From: Mesostigma viride
Taxonomy: Eukaryota; Streptophyta; Mesostigmatophyceae; Mesostigmatales; Mesostigmataceae
Length of the DNA: 21,239 nt
Reading direction: 5' to 3'
Assembly (NCBI GenBank): GCA_009746045.1
Contig: RPFO01000167.1
Span: forward strand, 1,657,659-1,678,897
The notes under the pieces were generated by a model. The model was not told the origin of the DNA. It did not search any database and saw only the letters and a list, made by a program, of their open reading frames with translations. The position numbers and the translations under genes are program-made. Positions 8,836 through 19,463 of this stretch are shown piece by piece; the first letter of the stretch is position 1; every line of letters begins with the position of its first letter.

Positions 8836-11800
8836 CTACTCAACAGGTCTCTTCTTGGCCAAGTTCGTGAGCCGTTTCTCGACGTCTGTCGGAATGGTCA
8901 AGATGGCCTGGCGATTGTTAGCTGGGTTGACAACAATGGTGTGTTCGAACCCCGCGTCCATGCACAGGTAGCAATTGACCAAGTTTGGCTGTTCAGCTTG
9001 CGCATCGGCGTCCATTTTGAACATCGTCGCCATACCCGGAAATCTGTCCCAGTAGCGCACCCCCACCACCCATTGTCCCTTACGGAACAACTCCCTATCG
9101 ACCTTGCCGTTTCTGTCGGCCACTCGCCTCACGAAAGTAGCGGCCACCTGATAAGGCTCCTGCAAGACTTCCGCTAGCCAATATGGATGATCTGGATCGT
9201 GGGACTCATCACCAGAGTAGGACTCGACGGCAAAAATGTCTCGCAGCTTCAGTCTCCTTCCCATCATCGTCCTCTCTGCCTGTAGTCTGTTCAGTCGCGT
9301 CCCTGCGTGCCCCCCTTGTCCGTTTGGGTTCCTTTGCACTGGCTCCCCCAGTTTGTGGAGCTTCATCCGAGCACCTCCCACATTCCAGCCGTCCATGTCG
9401 GTCCACTCCTTTCGACAATCCCACCACCTTTCCTCGGCGCACGCACCGCCACAATAGCAGGAATACTGGCGCAGCATTAAGCGCGTCACATTCGACTTGT
9501 CCATGCGCCACCAGTGCGCCTTCTTCACTCCTTTGATTTCGCCGCGCCCTGGGCTGTAAGGAAGCACCTGCGCGTCGAAGACAAGATTTGCACAAGGGAA
9601 AGTTGAAGTTACGAGACCATCGAGCTAGTTGTGTTTTATTAAGCACTCCTGATCGCCAGGACTCCAAGAACGCCCTAGAAACGACGGCCGGCGTAACTAT
9701 TCCCTGAACGAGGACTGTACACTTAATTACCTCGGGGAACTCGAAGAAGTTACGCCTGGTCGTTGTGGTCCCGCCCACCGCCCCCGACGCCAGATTCTCC
9801 ACCAACTGGGCGGCCGTCTGTTTGTCCTGGTTCTCTTCCCTGATGTGCCACCTCCTCAACATGCACTTCACAGTCCCACCAGCTCCATCCACCTCCCCCT
9901 TTCCGTGCTGCTCCCCAAAGTAATTCCACTCAAATGACTCCAGGTGCGGATCCTCCGTCAGCAGCCGGGCCACTTCCGCGATCACATTCCTTGACTTGAA
10001 CTGCATGGAGCAATTGTCCGACCACCCAATGAAGCGCTTCACCTCTACCCCTTCTGACCGTAGTGTCGCCAGGATTTTGAGGATAGCAAAACGGAGGGCC
10101 CGCCCGTCCCTTTTCATTCCGCCCTGTCCGATGAAGTGAAACTCCCTTCTCACGACCTTTCCCGACGCTGGATCCAAGTAGCGCACGATCCAGGGCATAA
10201 GGACGAATGTGACTGGATGCCAATACTGTGCTTGGAGATTGTGATAGGTGTAAGACTGGTAGTTCTCGGCGTAATCTGTGTGGCATACAAGGTCCCCCAC
10301 CCGCATCCTTGAGAGACATTCCTTGGAGGCGTCCGCTTGCCACCACGCGTTGAAGCAATGCTGGATGAAGTCCGGCCACTTGTCCACAATTGCCTCCTTT
10401 AGCTCCGTTGGTGTGGACTTGACGTCGACTTGCGTCAATCGCTGCCCACCAGCCTTTGCGATCTCGTCACAGTCGTCCTGCATATGCGCAGTGTGCACAT
10501 ACAGAAAAGACATCAACTTCGACCCACCAATGACCTGTAGAAAGAAAAAAGACAGGACCTCAGGAAAAATTGAAAAAGAAACGCCTTGGGGCGCAACCAC
10601 TCCACTAAAAATTACCTCTGGCCCAAGAACTTCAGGAAACATTGCAAAAGAAACGCCTTGGGGCGCAACCACTCCACTAAAAATTACCTCTGGCCCAAGA
10701 ACCGCACCCGGCGGCACATCCTGCATCTCGTATCTGGTCCATGAAATCAGGTGGTTGGAAGCCTCCTCCCGTTCGCATAACATGAAGTTCCGAATTCCAC
10801 ACTTGGGAGCCAGGCAAGTGCCCAACACACAAGCCTTACGCCGGATCGAGCAAACCCCCAACTCCTCGCCCAGGTCATGATCGGGCACCCCTTCCTCGTC
10901 GTCCAGCACCCTCCCATGCATGGGCAGATCCTCAAGTTCGCCCTGAAAAGGCTGAACCTGCGGCCGCGACGACCCCACAGACGACCTCGAACCTCCCCCC
11001 TCCCTCATCCCCTCCACCTCACAAGTAAACTTGTTCACCCACTCTGTCGTGTGAGTGGCTTTGAAAATGGAACATGTGGGCACGGACGACCCCACGTCGA
11101 GCTGGCTACCATGATCGCACGCGTGGCATTCAGGTCCGCACTCGCATCTGGCATGAAAAGTTGCACGAAATTTGGCCAACCCCCCAACCATGGACTGCAT
11201 GGTAGTGTGGTGCTGGCATGCGCACAAGTTCCGCATTTTCCACCGCCCCTTGACGCATGCGGGCATATGCTTGCAAAAAGTAGTGTATCCCACATGAACT
11301 GTGCTCTTCTGATTCGTGCGTAGCATTGACATCCCTGCCTCCGTCTCCAAAATCACCTGATTTCCCCCCCTCACACCCTCCTCTCCCTCCCCCCCCCCCC
11401 CTCCCTACTGTCCATCCGCCGCGGTGGCTTCAACTCCGGATGGCGGGAAATGAACACTTCGTAAATCTTCGACTTGGAGACAGTATAGTAGCGCGCACCC
11501 TCCGAAAACGCTAGTGTATGTTTGTAATCCTTTCTGGTCCATTCACAATGAACATCCTTCATGTTCGGAGACGCCCGCGTCAAGTTATCATCCCTCCAGC
11601 ACGCTTGTATCAGGGCAATGACTTCCGTCGGAAGCTCGTCTTTCCTCCTCCTCCTCTCTGGCGCACTCATCAAAAGGTCGTCCTCCCCTTCTTCCATTCC
11701 ATCCCTGTGACCCCGAACAGTTGCGACAAAGCGCCTGTCAATCCCGAACGCGCGCTCCACAATCCTGTCCGGGACGCCCTCCATTGCCTTCGTAACAAGT

Positions 11801-12186
11801 CCACACAAGGCCCACCTAAGCCCACGATCCTTCTCAGATGTTCCCAAGTCGCCAAAAGCCTTCTTGATGTTATCCCGAAGAGATTCCGCCCAATTTTCAG
11901 GAAGCCCGCCGTCACAGTTCTTCCTCTTCTTAATGCCGTTGCTCTCCGCCACCATGGCATTTAGTCTTGAAGCTGCGCAAGACAGAACCTCCGCGCTCAT
12001 CTCTGGCGTCCTGTGGTTGTTTGCTTTCACGCGTTCCGCCATGATAGGAAAGATGTCATTGGCAATTTTGTACCCCTTGTTCTCGATGTACTTGTCGCTC
12101 CAGAGACCGCGAAGTGCAGGCTCCCGGTCGTCATTGGACAAGGGACGCGAACCGTCGGAAACGGCCCCCCGCCCCGATCGCGCCAT
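8836..12186 (-). CDS. DDE-type transposase-like protein with Cys-rich domains (four-exon model)
   Basis: The predicted exons are 12186-11409, 11334-10688, 10534-9731 and 9567-8836 (2961 nt, about 986 residues). All joins are phase-consistent. The first intron (11335-11408) is the least certain, because a G-rich tract lies there. Exon 1 has a helix-turn-helix-like stretch (VPDRIVERAFGIDRRF) and the block SPNMKDVHCEWTRKDYKH, then YEVFISRHPELK. Exon 2 carries Cys/His clusters (LCACQHH, CECGPECHACDH, CVLGTCLAPKC). Exon 3 holds the likely catalytic core: CHTDYAENY (Asp codon at 10276-10274), GWSDNCSMQFKSR (Asp at 10018-10016) and HGKGEVDGAGGTVK. Exon 4 begins with a Cys-rich block (SCYCGGAC) and ends in a beta-rich part (YWLAEVLQEPY). 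I recall the same motif order in uncharacterised transposase-like proteins of animals and protists but cannot name the superfamily. The reading frame is open to 12321, so upstream exons are possible. Coding integrity suggests recent activity. Confidence 0.72.
9568..9730 (-). other. Transposase intron 3 carrying a copy of the palindromic repeat motif
   Basis: The donor is GAG/GTAATTAAG at 9731/9730. The acceptor follows a pyrimidine-rich tract and ends CGCAG at 9568. Splicing restores the frame from FFEFPE into VLPYSPGRG. Without splicing, the downstream Cys-rich domain is in another frame and the long open frame runs into shadow sequence. The intron contains a copy of the GCCGGC-type motif at 9680-9698. 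Confidence 0.65.
10535..10687 (-). other. Transposase intron 2 with a 72-bp tandem duplication
   Basis: The donor after GGGCCAGAG at 10688/10687 is repeated 72 bp downstream at 10616/10615. Both are followed by GTAATTTTTAG. The acceptor is CTTTCTACAG ending at 10535. The whole intron is 153 nt, a multiple of three without stop codons, so it reads through as a spurious protein repeat. With the second donor the product would gain 24 residues. Each copy contains a GCGCC-CCAA-GGCGT hairpin-like motif (10580-10597 and 10652-10669 on the plus strand). Confidence 0.65.
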
Positions 12187-12332
12187 CAGACTTTGGTCAG
12201 ACGGCAGCTGATTTTTTTCGCCTCTTAATCCCGCGGCACCGAAAGCCCTGAGGATGAGTAATGATAAATAATCACCATTAAAGACACGACGAAAACGATG
12301 GGCATCAAACAAGAACGACAAGCGTCATTAAT

Positions 12333-12886
12333 AACGCCGGCCGGCGCAACTGGATACATGTAAACCATACAAAAGTGATTTTATGAAACACATACAGTTT
12401 GTCATTAATAACGACGGCCGGCGTAACTCGGGCGCAATTAAAAACCATTAAGAAGCAACTCAGGATATGCAGGCAGAAATCCTTCAGGTGTAAAAAAGAT
12501 GTACAAACACACTTTTGGTAATGGGGCCTGATTGCGCAACTGCAAGATACCATTGGAAACGCCGGCCGGCGCAACTGGATGCATGTACATAAACCATACA
12601 AAAGTGATTTGCACAAAACCCCTACAATTTGTCATGAGTAACGACGGCCGGCGTAACTCGGTTGCATTTGAAAACCACAAAGAAGCAACTCAGGTAGTGA
12701 AGGCGGAAATCCCAGAGGTGATAAAATGTTTACCAACACAAAATGTTGATAAGCGTGCAAGCTTTTGCAAGTGCGCGCAAGATACCATTGGAAACGCCGG
12801 CCGGCGCAACTGGAACACCAAAACAAAAAACTTGATTTGCACGAAACCCATTCAGTTCGTCATGGATAACGACGGCCGGCGCAACT
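12333..12886. repeat. ~230-bp tandem repeat with palindromic GCCGGCCGGC motifs, upstream of the transposase
   Basis: Two motifs alternate. Motif A (AACGCCGGCCGGCGCAACT) lies at 12333, 12558 and 12793. Motif B (AACGACGGCCGGCGTAACT) lies at 12410, 12640 and 12868, the last with GCGCAACT at its end. Spacing is 225-235 bp between like motifs and 75-82 bp from A to B. The DNA between motifs is also similar (for example CAAGATACCATTGGA before A, and AAGAAGCAACTCAGG after B). This gives about 2.5 units. It lies just upstream of the transposase reading frame, where subterminal transposase-binding repeats or promoter repeats would be expected. Short open frames across it are not coding. Confidence 0.85.
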
Positions 12887-13185
12887 TCATGGCACTCACC
12901 ACTTTCACCAAATGCCATGTCGCCATTATATTGAGGAAAGCGAAGTATGCCCACTTGAAGCTGTGGTCTGCAGAACATTGACACAAAATATGCATGGTAT
13001 TTCAAGCAATGAATGCTATGTGTCAGGCATCAATGTCTTTATTGTATCCAAATGTGGTTAGGACGGAGGTTTACATTGGTTGCTATTTTAAGACAATGGC
13101 GTATAACCAAACATTGCACACACTCAAGAGTGTACTTATGCTGAACTGGAAAGGAACATTAAACCCCAATAAGGTAGATATTTTT

Positions 13186-13345
13186 CTTTTACATTTTAAT
13201 TTTTTATATACTTTATATAATATTATATTATATTATTATATATATTATATTATATTATGTTATATGAAATAACATTAAAATTAACATAAAATTAAAATTA
13301 TATATTAATTATAGTATATTATATAATTTATTATATATTATATTC
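13186..13345. repeat. Very AT-rich low-complexity block
   Basis: It is almost pure A and T, with repeated TATAT and ATTAT words and no gene. It separates the transposon-like region from the next stretch and could mark a transposon end or an unwinding element, but nothing beyond composition supports either. Confidence 0.9.
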
Positions 13346-15165
13346 ACGATGCTCTGTGTATTAATGACATATCAGACACACCTACATCACATCGCCTTGA
13401 TGTTTCCGTTGTATGGGTCCGGTCGGGCGTTGGTAGCTGGTCGACAACAATTCTACATTTCCTAAAAAAAAATGCGACCGTGCCTACATTCGAAGGCGCG
13501 CTGTGGCTGACCTGAACTATCGGTGAACACCTCGGCGTCACTTGACCGGCCTAGGTTGACATTTCGGCAGAGTAACGCTGCTTAAAGGATCCTTGCGTAG
13601 TTCGCGCGATTTGGCTCTTTATATATGTTTTTGGAGACGACGAGCAAGCATCCGATTGGTCAGCCAATTCCTGTCCAGTCCTCGGACAGTGTCCAATCCG
13701 GTGCTTGGGATCCAGAAAACGTGCTCGAGCCTGGCCACTCTGTCGCGGGCGCCGCGCTAGTGGCGTCGCGCCCAAACCTGACCAGGCCATAGGAAAGGGC
13801 GGGGGCGAATGCAAGAATTATTGTTATATCCTGACCTGTCCTGGGGAAGGTCCGGGGCGAATGCAAGAATTAATATACCTGCGTATGCAACCAACACGGC
13901 CGATCCACATACATAATCCGACTGAGCTGGACGGTACGGACCAAATTTCGGTGCAAATTGAGGCCCAAAAGCTATGTCGGCATTTAGGGGCGGCGACTGC
14001 CTTTAGACGAAACGTGACAAATCTGGCACGCGGAAAGCAGAAATGCTCGATTGTTGGAGAAAATTAGTTACTGATTCTAATTTATGGCGGGATGGTTGCG
14101 ATCTATAATGTCGCGGGCTTTTTTTCTTTGCCATCGGCAGGGGGGGTCCGGCCTGAATTTCTGTCGGGATGAATAAAGTATATTGGATGCCTGCCGGGTT
14201 GATTGTCGATTGTTGCCAGTTTTGATGGTCGTAAGGAAAGCTAGTTTAATGATGTTTCTAAAGCCGTAAAAATTCCCGCTGCTATCTTTACCTTTCCCGT
14301 CATTTTGCGGTAAGATAACATTAGCCCTGCGCGATGCGTACTGCCCAACCACTCCATGAAAGGGTGGACTTTCTTGTGCGCCTGGGCACGAATAAATGCC
14401 CGTTATGGTACGTTCTTGTGTTAAACGTCTTAAGCTTGCGTTTTCCTGCTTTCTTACCTCGTTGAGCGTAAGCTTTTTGCCTTCTTTCCGGCCAGATGCA
14501 GCCAGAAAGTTGCGGGTCCTGGCGCTGCATCGCTGGATTCCTGGGTGTCTTTTAGCTAGTTAATCGTCTGTGACGTGGCTGGCTTTCTGCAGCGCGTGGC
14601 CCGCAACCTGTCGGGAAGGTGTAATGCTTTTATTTCCATGCTTCTCTGAAATTTCTTTTGCTTTATAGACAGTTGTGTTCGAGGAAATTCACGCGGTCTT
14701 CCTAAGCAGCGGCATCATTTTCCCCAGACACTGACGAGCTGGCACCTGTCTCCTAAAGAGAGCGGCTCGTGCTTGTTAGAAAGGAGGCAGTGTGCATTTT
14801 GCGGGACACAATGCTTTGGTGGCACATGCGTCAGGTAGGCTGTTCCAATGGTCTCTTCACCTTTCCCACTGAGTAAATGTTAGCATTTGTCATGCTAACC
14901 AGAGCAGCTAGCCACAGGTTGGCTGGATAAAAAGTCAGCTTATTTTCTCTTTATATACTGCGTGTGTGGTCCTCCACGTGTCCGGCTTGTTGGGCATTTT
15001 GGAAGAGGGTTTATAATGTGTTGTTGGGTGGAACAACTTGGTTGTTGGCACAAAATCACACATTATTAGCCTGAGATAGGCATGACATATGCTGCTCAGG
15101 CGTGTCGTCCTACCAGCCTTGTTGTTAAGGGTAGACTCACAAGGCTGGCTGTGCCGATGGAGGGG
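13346..15165. other. Unassigned region without a recognisable gene
   Basis: Open frames are short and show no family similarity that I recognise. A 19-bp direct repeat (GGGGCGAATGCAAGAATTA) occurs at 13802-13820 and 13854-13872. A nested inverted repeat that could fold as a stem-loop lies at 15013-15066. No tRNA or rRNA signature was found. Confidence 0.6.
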
Positions 15166-15420
15166 TGGGGCGTGCTAGCCCCCCCCACACCCACGCATGC
15201 ATGCTAGCCCACCCCCACACCCACGCATGCATGCTAGCCCCCCCACACACCCACGCATGCATGCTAGCCCCCCCCACACCCACGCATGCATGCTAGCCCA
15301 CACCACACCCACGCATGCATGCTAGCCCCCCCACACACCCACGCATGCATGCTAGCCCCCCCCACACCCACGCATGCATGCCAGCCCCCCCCACACCCAC
15401 GCGTGCATGCCAGCCCACCC
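15166..15420. repeat. ~30-bp tandem array, eight units with a GCATGCATGC palindrome
   Basis: Each unit reads roughly GCTAGCC, a C-rich run, ACACCCACGCATGCAT. Periods are 29-30 bp and the C-run varies in length. The last units have CGCGTGCATGCCAGCC and carry most substitutions, as is common at array edges. The NheI-like GCTAGC and the ATGCAT palindromes recur in every full unit. Confidence 0.92.
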
Positions 15421-15691
15421 CTAGCTGAGCGTGCTTGTAAAGTTTTTGCATGGTTTATTAAAATGAGTGGAATATGTATTTATTGCATTAAATGTTAATT
15501 TTATCATGAATGAAAATGGTCAACATTGCCGAAGTGCCCCTAAATTGCTCAATATTGTGTGCTCAAGAATTCAATGAGGATTGTCATCATGGAAACCCGC
15601 ACAAATTCACGATTCCGGGCATGCATGTGAAAGTATCAAGAACAATTTTCAATTAAGAATGGTATCTCATTGTTCCATGAATCAATATGAC
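15421..15691. other. Short unique spacer between two tandem arrays
   Basis: This AT-rich sequence has no gene that I can support. It separates the 30-bp array from the 71-bp satellite. Confidence 0.5.
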
Positions 15692-18600
15692 TCCATGTAC
15701 GTAGACAAGCCATGATGACCCCATGGGAGCCTGAATCCTCATCATTAAATACATAAATGCCACCCATGTACGTAGACGGGCCATGATGACACCAATGGAG
15801 CCTGAATCCTCATCATTAATTACATAAATGCCAACCATGTACATACACGGGCAATGATGACACCATGGGAGCCTGAATCCTCATCATTAATTACATAAAT
15901 GCCAACCATGTACGTAGGCCAGCCATGATGACACTGTGGAGCCTGAATCCTCATCATTAATTTCATACATGCCAACAACACGTAGACGGGCCATAATGAC
16001 ACCACGGGAGCCTGAATCCTGATCATTTTTTTTTCTTTGACATCCATGTACGTAGGCCAGCCATGATGACACCATGGGAGCCTGAATCCTCATCATTTTT
16101 TTTCTGAGACATCCATGTACGTAGGCCAGCCATGATGACACCATGGGAGCCTGAATCCTCATCATTAAATACATACATGCCATCCATGTACGTAGACAGG
16201 CCATGATGACACCATGGAGCCTGAATCCTCATCATTTACTATTCCTTGACATCCATGTACGTAGACGGGCCATGATGACACCATGGGAGCCTGAATCCTC
16301 ATCATTTTTTTTTCTTTGACATCCATGTACATACGTAGGCCAGCCATGATGACACCAATGGAGCCTGAATCCTCATCATTAATTACATACATGCCATCCA
16401 TGTACGTAGACAGGCCATGACATCTGACACCATGGGAGCCTGAATCCTCATCATTTACTATTCCTTGACATCCATGTACGTAGACGGGCCATGATGACAC
16501 CATGGGAGCCTGAATCCTCATCATTTTTTTTTCTTTGACATCCATGTACGTAGACGGGCCATGATGACACCATGGGAGCCTGAATCCTCATCATTAATTA
16601 CATAAATGCCATTCATGTACGTAGACGGGCCATGATGACACCATGGGAGCCTGAATTCTCATCATTTACTATTCCTTGACATCCATGTACGTAGGCCAGC
16701 CATGGAGACACCATGGGAGCCTGAATCCTCCTAATTAATTACATAAATGCCAACCATGTACGTAGACAAGCCATGATGACCCCATGGGAGCCTGAATCCT
16801 CATCATTAATTACATAAATGCCATCCATGTACGTAGACGGGCCATGATGACACCATGGAGCCTGAATCCTCATTATTATATACAAAAATGCCATCCATGT
16901 ACGTACACGGGCCATGATGACACCATGGGAGCCTGAATCCTCATCATTAATTACATAAATGCCATTCATGTACGTAGACATGACATGATGACACCATGGG
17001 AGCCTGAATCCTCATCATTAATTACATACATGCCATCCATGTACGTACACGGGCCATGATGACACCATGGGAGCCTGAATCCTCATCATTTACTATTCCT
17101 TGACATCCATGTACGTAGACGGGCCATGATGACACCATGGGAGCCTGAATCCTCATCATTAACTACATAAATGCCATCCATGTACGTAGACGGGCCATGA
17201 TGACACCATGGGAGCCTGAATCCTCATTATTTACTATACCTTGACATCCATGTACGTAGGCCAGCCATGGAGACACCATGGGAGCCTGAATCCTCCTCAT
17301 TAATTACATAAATGCCATTCATGTACGTAGACAAGCCATGATGACACCATGGGAGCCTGAATCCTCATCATTAATTACATAAATGCCATCCATGTACGTA
17401 CACGGGCCATGATGACACCATGGGAGCCTGAATCCTCGTCATTTTTTTTCTTTGACATCCATGTACGTAGACGGGCCATGATGACACCATGGGAGCCTGA
17501 ATCCTCATCATTAATTACATACATGCCAACAATGTAGGTAGACAAGCCATGATGACACCATGGGAGCCTGAATCCTCATCATTTATTTTATGAGACATCC
17601 ATGTACGTAGGCCAGCCATGATGACACCATGGGAGCCTGAATCCTCATCATTTCTTTTTCTTTGACATCCATGTACGTAGGCCAGCCATGATGACACCAT
17701 GGGAGCCTGAATCCTCCTCATTAATTACATACATGCCATCCATGTAGGTACACGGGCCATGATGACACCATGGGAGCCTGAATCCTCATCATTTACTATT
17801 CCTTGACATCCATGTACGTAGGCCAGCCATGGAGACACCATGGGAGCCTGAATCCTCCTCATTAATTACATAAATGCCATTCATGTACGTAGACAAGCCA
17901 TGATGACACCATGGGAGCCTGAATCCTCATCATTAATTACATAAATGCCATCCATGTACGTACACGGGCCATGATGACACCATGGGAGCCTGAATCCTCG
18001 TCATTTTTTTTTCTTTGACATCCATGTACGTAGACGGGCCATGATGACACCATGGGAGCCTGAATCCTCATCATTAATTACATACATGCCAACAATGTAG
18101 GTAGACAAGCCATGATGACACCATGGGAGCCTGAATCCTCATCATTTATTTTATGAGACATCCATGTACGTAGGCCAGCCATGATGACACCATGGGAGCC
18201 TGAATCCTCATCATTTCTTTTTCTTTGACATCCATGTACGTAGACAGGCCATGATGACACCATGGGAGCCTGAATCCTCCTCATTAATTACATACATGCC
18301 ATCCATGTACGTACACGGGCCATGATGACACCATGGAGCCTGAATCCTCATCATTTACTATTCCTTGACATCCATGTACGTAGGCCAGCCATGGAGACAC
18401 CATGGGAGCCTGAATCCTCTTCATTTTTTTAATGAGAGGATTCAGGTTACATAAATGCCAACCATGTAGGTAGACAAGCCATGATGACACCATGGGAGCC
18501 TGAATCCTCATCATTAAATACATAAATGCCATCCATGTACGTAGGCCAGCCATGGAGACACCATGGGAGCCTGAATCCTCCTCATTAATTACATAAATGC

Positions 18601-19463
18601 CAACCATGTACGTAGACAAGCCATGATGACACCATGGGAGCCTGAATCCTCATCATTTACTATTCCTTGACATCCATGTACGTAGGCCAGCCATGATGAC
18701 ACCAATGGAGCCTGAATCCTCCTCGTTAATTACATAAATGCCAACCATGTACGTAGACAAGCCATGATGACACCATGGGAGCCTGAATCCTCATCATTTA
18801 CTATTCCTTGACATCCATGTACGTAGACGGGCCATGATGACACCATGGGAGCCTGAATCCTCTTCATTAATTACATAAATGCCAACCATGTACGTAGACG
18901 GGCCATGATGACACCATGGGAGCCTGAATCCTCATCATTTTTTTTATGAAACATCCATGTACGTAGGCCAGCCATGATGACACCATGGGAGCCTGAATCC
19001 TCATCATTAATTACAAAAATGCCAACCATGTACGTAGACGGGCCATGATGACACCATGGGAGCCTGAATCCTCATCATTTTTTTTATGAGACATCCATGT
19101 ACGTAGGCCAGCCATGATGACACCATGGGAGCCTGAATCCTCATCATTTTTTTTTCTTTGACATCCATGTACGTAGACGGGCCATGATGACACCATGGGA
19201 GCCTGAATCCTCTTCATTAATTACATAAATGCCAACCATGTACGTAGACGGGCCATGATGACACCATGGGAGCCTGAATCCTCATCATTTTTTTTATGAA
19301 ACATCCATGTACGTAGGCCAGCCATGATGACACCATGGGAGCCTGAATCCTCATCATTAATTACAAAAATGCCAACCATGTACGTAGACGGGCCATGATG
19401 ACACCATGGGAGCCTGAATCCTCATCATTTTTTTTATGAGACATCCATGTACGTAGGCCAGCC
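15692..19463. repeat. ~71-bp minisatellite, about 53 units, with higher-order structure
   Basis: The anchor GAGCCTGAAT occurs about 53 times (hand count), from about 15727 to 19411, at a mean spacing of 70.9 bp. A conserved core of about 50 bp (CATGTACGTAG.., GGCCATGATGACACCATG.., GAGCCTGAATCCTCATCATT) is joined by a linker of about 20 bp that belongs to a few classes: TTACATAAATGCC, TTACTATTCCTTGAC, a T-run plus CTTTGAC, and TTATTTTATGAGAC. Larger duplications are visible: about 219 bp (16231 and 16450), 562-563 bp (about 17235-17800 and 17798-18362) and 350 bp (from about 18800 and again from about 19150). The unit is not a multiple of three, so open frames on the minus strand change frame every unit and are not genes. 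The right edge breaks in mid-unit at 19463/19464. Confidence 0.95.
18409..18446. repeat. Inverted fold-back inside the minisatellite
   Basis: The unit end CCTGAATCCTCTTCATT (18409-18425) is followed by TTTTT and then by its reverse complement, lacking one base (18431-18446). This makes the only long unit in the array, with 95 bp between anchors. It interrupts what would otherwise be the start of a third copy of the 563-bp duplication. Confidence 0.85.

Noticed and set aside
8940-8960. B-box-like GTTCGAACCCC.
   Set aside because: It lies in the coding sequence of transposase exon 4 and has no cloverleaf around it.
9236-9536. Plus-strand Ser/Pro-rich frames.
   Set aside because: They lie antisense to the well-supported Cys-rich exon 4 of the transposase.
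10278-10880. A 200-codon plus-strand frame with an internal repeat.
   Set aside because: It is the antisense shadow of transposase exons and the duplicated intron.
12305-13005. Open frames across the 230-bp array as a coding gene or transposase N-terminus.
   Set aside because: All frames contain only repeat-derived peptides without conserved blocks, and no frame runs across the array.
15692-19463. CRISPR-like pattern of a constant core with short variable linkers.
   Set aside because: Linkers are not unique but recur in a few classes, the core is too long, no cas genes are present and the context is eukaryotic.
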